From Monocercomonoides exilis (lineage: Eukaryota; Preaxostyla; Oxymonadida; Polymastigidae), in contig LSRY02000023.1 in NCBI GenBank assembly GCA_001643675.2, positions 1,093,001 through 1,157,000 of the forward strand: DNA of 64,000 bases. The letters are read 5' to 3'. Below are positions 57,663 to 64,000 of the stretch, piece by piece (position 1 is the stretch's first letter; each line of letters begins with the position of its first letter). The notes under the pieces are model-generated. The model searched no databases and was not told where the DNA came from. It saw nothing but the letters and a program-made list of their open reading frames with translations. Made by a program: the position numbers and the translations under genes.

Positions 57663-60600
57663 CTAATGCTTTGGTGGAAGGAAAAGCTCATTCACAACAG
57701 AAGTCTGCTTTCCAACAAACGGCAGCGCCTTTCTGCTCATCCTTCCAGACACCCCCATCACATGCTTCAGTACCCTCCACCTCTTCTCATTGCCCTCATT
57801 CTCTCCATCTCCTTCCTCCACAATCTCAGTGAAGCTGCCAGACTTTATCATCCCCATCGAATCCTTTCCAGACGCACCATGTGCCGCAAAGCTGTCCTGC
57901 TTCTGCGATGAAGCAGCCTGCTCCCAAATAACATCTTCTCCGCTTCCTGTTCCACTGTGCAGCGTAGGTGGCGGAGGAGGTGGAGCATCAATCAGGATCT
58001 GAAGCGATTCTGCTGCTATTAGAGAAGACGAAGACGAGGCACGCTTCATCGAGTCAGGTAGAGTCAGAGTGCAGCCACGCGGTGGAGGCTGAGTGAGCTG
58101 GTAGACACCAGCAGGCACTCCTTCATCAACAGCGATTTCAACCTCTCCGTTGAAAGGTTCAGGCATCTTGATCACCAGATGCACAATGAACTTCATCGGG
58201 AGGATGAGCAAAGAGAAAGCGAAGGTGAATCCCCACAGCTGCGGAGTGATGGGGATGACTGTGAAGGCGTCTCGAAGACCAGGGACAACCATGATGAGCG
58301 CTTGCAGAACGGCAACAATAACCCAAATGACGATGAACATGATGTTTGAGAAGATGCGGTCGAAGAAGTTAACTTCGTTGTAGCACTTTCTGGATGCGAT
58401 CCAGTTGAACATCTGCATCCAGATGAATGTGTTGAAGATGAACGAAAAATGCTCCTCTGAAAACACAGCCACACGCGGATCGAGCAAGAAATGGCGGCAA
58501 AGTGAGTGCGGAAACATCACATGCGAACACTCCACCACATCGTGCGACTCCAACAGCGGGCACCGCACCACATTCCAGTTTGTGTCAACCGAATTGCTTG
58601 CATCTGAATACTTATCTCCCCACAAAAACAGCCCCACTACAATCATAATCATCTCATAGATGGCACCTGACACAATGTTCCGCCACATCGACTTGCAGAT
58701 GATGCTGTCCTTCTTTCCGTACGGCTTCCGCTTCAGCAGCTTCTTCGTGGGCGTTTCTGTTGCCAGCGCTAGCGCAGCCAGTGTGTCCATAATGAGATTC
58801 ACCCACAGCATCTGCACAGCTCTCAAGGGAGTGATGGCGAAGATGGCTCCAAACACAGCAATGATGATGGCAGCAATGTTGACCGTCAGCTGGAACTGGA
58901 TGAACTTCCGAATGGAGTCATACACATTCCTACCCCACATCACCGCTTTCACTATTGATGCAAAGTTATCGTCAGTGATGATGATTGACGATGCATCTTT
59001 AGCCACTTCTGTTCCTGTGATGCCCATCGCAAACCCGACATCTGATTTCGACAATGCAGGAGCATCATTTGTGCCATCACCAGTGACAGCCACCACATGT
59101 CCCAAATCTTGCAGCCCACTTACAAGTGTGTGCTTGTCAATAGGCGATGATCGCGCAAGCACCTGAAGACGAGGCAGCACTCTCTTCCTGTCCTCGTCAG
59201 AAAGAGCACGGAAGACAGGACCTTCCATCGCAATCCCGTTCTGCGGGTCGTAAATGCCGCATTCTTCAGCAATGTGCATGGCAGTGACGATGTTGTCCCC
59301 TGTCACCATCCGCACCACAATATGCGCATCGTGGCAGTCCTGGATGGCAAATGGCACTTCTCTTCGGAGTGGGTCTTTGATTCCTGTGATCCCCAGTAGT
59401 ATCATTTCTGCCTCAGGTGGATTGTCTCCGAAGGGACCCAGCGACTCATCTGCTGCTCCGTCTGTGCCTTCTGTCAGGTTGTGTGAGGATTGGCTGTTGT
59501 ACCCTCCACCAGCTGCTTTGGTTGTTGTCGCTGCTGCAAGTGCTGCATCTCTGTTCGATGCTGTTGAAGCTGTCTCATTGTGGTGCTTCTCGTCGTCTTC
59601 ACTTCCTGTTGCTGACTCATACGCAGACTGGACAATACCAGCTCTTGTGCTTGTGCCCTTTGGAGATCCCTCCACTTGCTCCACTCCTCTCATCAGAAGC
59701 GGATCATTCAACCTACTCAACCTTGCACTCCCCAAAGCTGCTTTCTTCTCCTTCAGCAGCGGCGAGTTCGCATCAATGTCGCGATATGCCAGTGCAATCG
59801 TACGGAGCCCCATAGACGCCATTGTGGTGATCTGCTGATTGATCTCTGTCCGCTCTGCCTCACCGATCTCGACAACTCTTCCGCCACGGTGCATCTTCGT
59901 GCAGAGTGCAGACACAATTTCACTTGCTCCCTTTGTGTGCACACGATATCCATTGCCTTTCTGCAGGATGACTGTCATCCGCTTCCTCTCAGACGAGAAG
60001 GGAAAAGTCTGCACTGCTTTCTCCCGCTTCCTCACATTCGTGTAGTTGACACCTTGTTCAGTGCAGAAGAGAAGCAGAGCACATTCAGTCACATTACCCA
60101 GATAGTCCACGCCTTCTGAGCTGCGGTCAACTTTGATGTTGGCTGAGGAGTTGAGCGAGATGGCTTCAGCTACCATTGAGAAGAACTCAGGTGTCAGACT
60201 GAGTTTGTTGTTGGAACCGTCAGCTGCGTTGGCAGCAGCAGAAGGAGAAGGAGTTTGGCAATGGAATGAGAGATGCACCACTGCGTTGGCAGGCTGCATC
60301 GGATCCAGCTCAATCTCAATGGCGCCTCTGTCGCTGCTGCCACCGTCCAGCAAATTGGCCTCTTCTCCATTTTTGCTCGGACCACTCTGTCTATTTGAGG
60401 GAATGTTTGCTGATTGTGACGACGACGACGACGATGATGATGAAGCAGCGTTATTAGAAGAGGATGAAGAAAAAGAGCCATCAGCATTGCGGCTGTTGTC
60501 GTTGAAGTCCATCCAGTTGTCCACTCTGTTCTTCTGCACATCGCTGCGCATCTCTCCATCGAACCAGCAGTGCGTCACTTTCATCTTGTTCTGTGTGAGT

Positions 60601-62164
60601 GTGCCTGTCTTGTCAGAGCAGATGGTTGTGGCCCCTCCCATCGTCTCACAGGCGGATAGCACACGGACAAGGTTGTTGTCTGCAAGCATCCGCTTCATCG
60701 AATACGCAAGGGCAATGGTAACGGCAAGAGGTAGACCCTGAAGAAAAGGGGGATAAATGAAAGGAAAGATAGGAAAGATAGGAAAGATAGGAAAGATAGG
60801 AAAGATAGGAAAGAAAGAGAAATTGGCTATAAAAGTGAATAGAAGAATGAAAATATACATACTTCTGGAACGGCCATGACGATGATGGTGACTGATATAG
60901 TGAAGTAGTCTAACAAAAGAATCCAATATTTCCCTTCAGAAAACTTACTCGTCTCCTGAATAGCAGGCACCAACCAAAAGATAAGCAGCAAAACGAGAAC
61001 GAAACCAGCGGCAATAAATCCGACAACGCCAATTGCTATCATTATTTATATAGAAACGAAATGATATTTTCATATTATAAAAATTATGTGAAATAAATAA
61101 ATAAATAAGTATTTTATAATTGTAAGAAATAACATCTCAAACATTTTGAAAGGGCATCCAATTTTTCCTGCAAGGGAGTCAAAGACCGCTCCTTTGCGGA
61201 TGTCAAAACAGCTTGTTTCAAGATTCCGAATTGAGTGTCCATTCCAACAGCAGTTGTGACCATCTTTCCGTATCCAGTTTGAACTTTGCAGCCACACAGC
61301 AGGAATGGGTGCTTATCTGGTGTTTTTCGGATCAGGTCTGATTCACCAGTCATCGGAGCTTCATCGCATGAAATGTTGTTTGATTCGATGCAAAGACCAT
61401 CAACAGGGAGAACATCTCCAGTTGAAACTGCTACAACATCTCCAACCATTATGTCAAAAACGGAGATTTGAGTCGGCTCGCCTCCTCGAGTTACAAGAAC
61501 AAGCCGATCTTTTTGACGCTCATTTAGTTTTTCAAATTGCCTTTCTTGTGACCAAGTGTTCCATGCGCTTACAACTAAAAACAGAATTATCATTTAAGCA
61601 AAACTTCAAAAATCAAAATATTTTATATATTTTCGAAACAAACATGTCACAATTATAACAGTGGCATATATGGCTGTTCCATCAAGCCATGAAAGTTCAG
61701 CTCCCTTTTCAACGACCAATGCAATTACAAGAGATATTGTGGCAAGAATTAAAAGGATAATCAAAGTTGTATCATTGAAAGCTTCCAACCACAATCTGAA
61801 AAATGACTTTGTTTTTGGTCTTGCAAATTCATTTTTACCGTATCTATTTTTTTTTATTTCAAATATTTCATCAAAAAATGAAAAATATTGTCGATTTTCA
61901 CATGTACAAAAAATAAAAATTATATTAACAGCGGAAAAGTCACATAAAAATAAGTCAAGCAAGGTCAAAATGGAAATCATATATATTAACACACAGTTCA
62001 AATCTTTTTTCTTTTTCTAAATTATCAGGGTCTAAGCCATTTGATGAAGTGTGTAAAGCCTTCATAACTCCCGGTAATCCTCCATAAGATTCAACAATTG
62101 AATTTTCTCTCATTTCCAGCATCTCACTAAGTAGATGCTTGTCTGGCCACTCACTCATGCTCAT
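57663..62164 (-). CDS. Plasma-membrane-type Ca2+-transporting P-type ATPase (P2B/PMCA)
   Basis: Five exons (62164-61995, 61843-61644, 61574-61143, 61035-60863, 60737-57663) join through GT-AG introns of 151, 69, 107 and 125 nt to 1349 aa. It pumps Ca2+ out of the cytosol with ATP. Visible motifs are RFELYGKNEF and LWLEAFNDTTLIILLILA (M1), TGES, PEGLPLAVTIALA (M4), CSDKTGTLTQNKM (phosphorylated Asp about 366), KGASEIVSALC (nucleotide binding), VTGDGTNDAPAL (about 875), MLWVNLIMDTLAALALATE (M6), and FNTFIWMQMFNWIASRK, which is typical of PMCA rather than SERCA. Ser/Ala-rich inserts enlarge the cytoplasmic loops. The C-terminal tail has a basic amphipathic stretch KRWRVLKHVMGVSGRMSRK (about 1310) resembling a calmodulin-binding site (inference). 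The fourth intron splits the PEGLP motif between Glu and Gly. Confidence 0.92.
60763..60807. repeat. 9-bp minisatellite inside an ATPase intron
   Basis: Five perfect copies of GGAAAGATA plus a partial sixth lie in intron 4 of the Ca2+-ATPase gene. On the coding strand they form the pyrimidine-rich tract before the 3' splice site. The unit is a multiple of three and leaves the frame open, which makes the exon seem to extend upstream. Confidence 0.9.
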
Positions 62165-62362
62165 TGTTCGGTTGATCTATACTTAAAGTATGGTCTAACA
62201 ATTATCAAACATCCGAGGCAGTTGGCAGAATAAATAAAATCTGTTCATAGCCTCGTTAAAAATTTGTAAAAAGAAAAAAGCAATTATTGCATAATAGTTG
62301 AGAAAAGATCAATTTTATTTATTTTTCCTGTTAAAACTGTCTTTATCAAGTTTTTCTTTTAA
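62165..62362. promoter_or_regulatory. Probable bidirectional promoter region
   Basis: Only 198 bp separate the divergent ATGs of the Ca2+-ATPase (minus) and the coiled-coil gene (plus). Both promoters must lie here or overlap the genes. No TATA box or Inr element is assigned. Confidence 0.45.
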
Positions 62363-64000
62363 ATGAATATTTCCAGCAGAGGCCGCAATTCTAGGAGTCC
62401 GTTGCGGTCTTTTGGAAAGGAAATTCCCTTTAGTACAGTCAACAAACAATTTAGCATATTTACGTCATTACTGACAGTCCAACAACAAGTCGTCAAAAAT
62501 AGAGAATCAGCTTTAAAAAGACTTTTAGATGCATATACAAAAAGAGAACAAGAGTTAAAAAACGTGTCAAATCTGAAGTTGAAAGTGGAAAAAATGCAAC
62601 AATCACTTCTCTTCAAGTCAGCAGTTGTCAATGATCTTCTGAATTGCTATATTTCGCAACTACAAAATATATCTAGAAAAAGTTCACTCTTAGAGAAGAG
62701 ATTAGAAAAAATATCATTTCAGACAATGAGAACTGCAACTTTACAAAATAAACCTTACTCAAAAACTGCAACCGATCCTCATTTAGCCAAGCTTCAAGAA
62801 CAAAATTATAGTGCGTCATCTCAACAAGTTCGTAATTCAACAAACGAGGATTCTGAAAATGATGAGCCACTTTTTATGAATGAAACAAAAACTTCTTCAA
62901 ACTTTATTCCTCAATTACCTTCGATAAATACATCTTCGATGTCTCCTATGGATATTGCTTCATATCTTCCTCAACTAGCAACGATTGTGTCACAACACAT
63001 TATTGAATATCAGAGATACATATTTCTATCATTGACTGGAGTTGATCCATCTGCATTCGACATATCGCTTGTTGTAAACAATCCAACAAAATGCATAATT
63101 CCAGAAGAATCGGAAACGCCAGATATGCCTTCTGTTCTTCCTGCTGGGCTGTCGAATTTCGCTTTATCTCCTTTGCAATCTTCTTTATCAGTGAGCTCAA
63201 CCTCAAATCATTCAAGAATCGGATCAAACTCAATTTTATCTGTTCCTCCGCAGCCTCCCCCACCAGCAGTCACAAGAGAGCATTTCGCTTCTTCAATCTC
63301 TTCTGTCTCGTCCGTCTCTTCTGTCTCTTCTGTGGACTCACTCTCCACAGTAAATGTCCTTCGCCCTGCTGCTCCTTCTACCCCTAAGCCTGTCACACCA
63401 ACTCCTGCCACATCTTTCGCCTCTTCTGACAAGTCAGTGCCTGCTTTCCTCTCAGCTGCCATCCTTTCGCCCGCATTTCCCACAGACAGCGCAACGCAAA
63501 GGAATGCCTCACAATCTGCTGGGCTGACTGAAGCTGATGCTCGTTCCTTTGGAGACTTGTTCATTCAACACCCAACTGATTTCCTATCAAAACCAACAAG
63601 ATCTTCATTTTCGTCGTTTTCATCGTTTACTCTACCGACAGCTGCATCACCAGTGACTTCAACTTCTTTTTCGTCTCGCCCGGGCTCTTCGCTTTCTTTT
63701 TCCTTCCCTTCTTCCTCTTTGCTCTCTTCTTCTTCTTCCTCTTCTTTTTCCTTCTCTCCTGTCCCATTGTCTATCCAGCACATGCATCCACACCTCCCTC
63801 TTCCCGTCCAGCAATTCAATCAGCAATTCAATCAACAGAAGCGTTCTCTTCCTTCTCCTGTTCCGCCTTCTCCGTTTGTCACCCGTTCCCATCAGTCATA
63901 TTCCACCTCTGCGTCACAGCCATCCAAAAATCAGCTTCTTCTTCTCTCTTCTCCTTTCGCTCATCCTTCTTCCTATTCATTCTCTGTCGCCCCTTCCCCT
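62363..64000 (+). CDS. Coiled-coil, Ser/Pro-rich protein, 3' truncated by the window
   Basis: An uninterrupted frame runs from ATG at 62363 (MNISSRGRNSRSPLRSFGK) to the last base, 546 codons, with no stop. The N-terminal third is helical and likely a coiled coil (about 40-125, including RESALKRLLDAYTKREQEL and KRLEKISFQTMRTATL). Residues about 190-260 form a better-mixed block (MDIASYLPQLATIVSQHIIE, FLSLTGVDPSAFDISL). After that the sequence is Ser/Pro/Phe-rich with poly-Ser and VQQFNQQFNQQ. No family was recognised. The first part is AT-rich and the Ser/Pro part is C/T-rich, as in the other swollen genes here. It starts 198 bp from the ATPase gene on the opposite strand. Confidence 0.75.
   Translation, partial: MNISSRGRNSRSPLRSFGKEIPFSTVNKQFSIFTSLLTVQQQVVKNRESALKRLLDAYTKREQELKNVSNLKLKVEKMQQSLLFKSAVVNDLLNCYISQLQNISRKSSLLEKRLEKISFQTMRTATLQNKPYSKTATDPHLAKLQEQNYSASSQQVRNSTNEDSENDEPLFMNETKTSSNFIPQLPSINTSSMSPMDIASYLPQLATIVSQHIIEYQRYIFLSLTGVDPSAFDISLVVNNPTKCIIPEESETPDMPSVLPAGLSNFALSPLQSSLSVSSTSNHSRIGSNSILSVPPQPPPPAVTREHFASSISSVSSVSSVSSVDSLSTVNVLRPAAPSTPKPVTPTPATSFASSDKSVPAFLSAAILSPAFPTDSATQRNASQSAGLTEADARSFGDLFIQHPTDFLSKPTRSSFSSFSSFTLPTAASPVTSTSFSSRPGSSLSFSFPSSSLLSSSSSSSFSFSPVPLSIQHMHPHLPLPVQQFNQQFNQQKRSLPSPVPPSPFVTRSHQSYSTSASQPSKNQLLLLSSPFAHPSSYSFSVAPSP

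Noticed and set aside
60738-60926. Upstream extension of the ATPase exon giving a Phe-Pro-Ile repeat
   Set aside because: Splicing 60863 to 60737 restores PEGLP and the M4 helix exactly, so this is intron sequence.

Overview
This looks like nuclear DNA of an anaerobic protist, most probably an oxymonad flagellate close to Monocercomonoides (inference). Genes sit in AT-rich spacers and carry short GT-AG introns, mostly 41 to 172 nt. Proteins are swollen by Ser, Glu and Asp homopolymers. One gene encodes a very large parallel beta-helix surface protein with a transmembrane segment and a degenerate kinase tail, an architecture I associate with oxymonads. TAA, TAG and TGA all act as stops, which argues against relatives that read TAA/TAG as Gln.

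Left part (1 to about 26 kb) is accessory sequence. It starts with a (TTTTA)n tract and a broken PIF/Harbinger-type transposase. Then come decayed members of two repeated families in alternating order: family B minus (about 3.7-5.1 kb), family A minus (7.1-8.6 kb), family B plus (10.2-12.6 kb) and family A plus (23.9-25.2 kb). Also here are a decayed spliced relic near 9.2-10.1 kb, a perfect 52-bp inverted repeat at 5.7-6.0 kb, and the intact 2582-residue beta-helix receptor gene (13.3-21.1 kb).

Right part (26 to 64 kb) is gene-dense core sequence. Seven consecutive minus-strand genes encode a 925-aa low-complexity protein, a CRAL-TRIO/Sec14-like protein, the ESCRT-III subunit VPS60/CHMP5, an HSL-type alpha/beta hydrolase, a giant RRN3/TIF-IA (RNA polymerase I initiation factor, about 4001 aa), a PHO80-like cyclin and an 847-aa Ser/Glu-rich protein. 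After a 3.4-kb AT-rich spacer containing a degenerate inverted-repeat element come a plus-strand non-phosphorylating GAPDH (GapN), a minus-strand plasma-membrane-type Ca2+-ATPase in five exons, and a plus-strand coiled-coil/Ser-Pro-rich gene that runs off the window end and shares a 198-bp divergent intergenic region with the ATPase.

The genes do not form one pathway. They cover rRNA transcription, membrane remodelling, lipid handling, calcium export, cell-cycle or phosphate signalling and glycolysis. No tRNA, rRNA, CRISPR array or intact mobile element was found. All splice models were built by eye from GT-AG sites, reading frame and family alignment.
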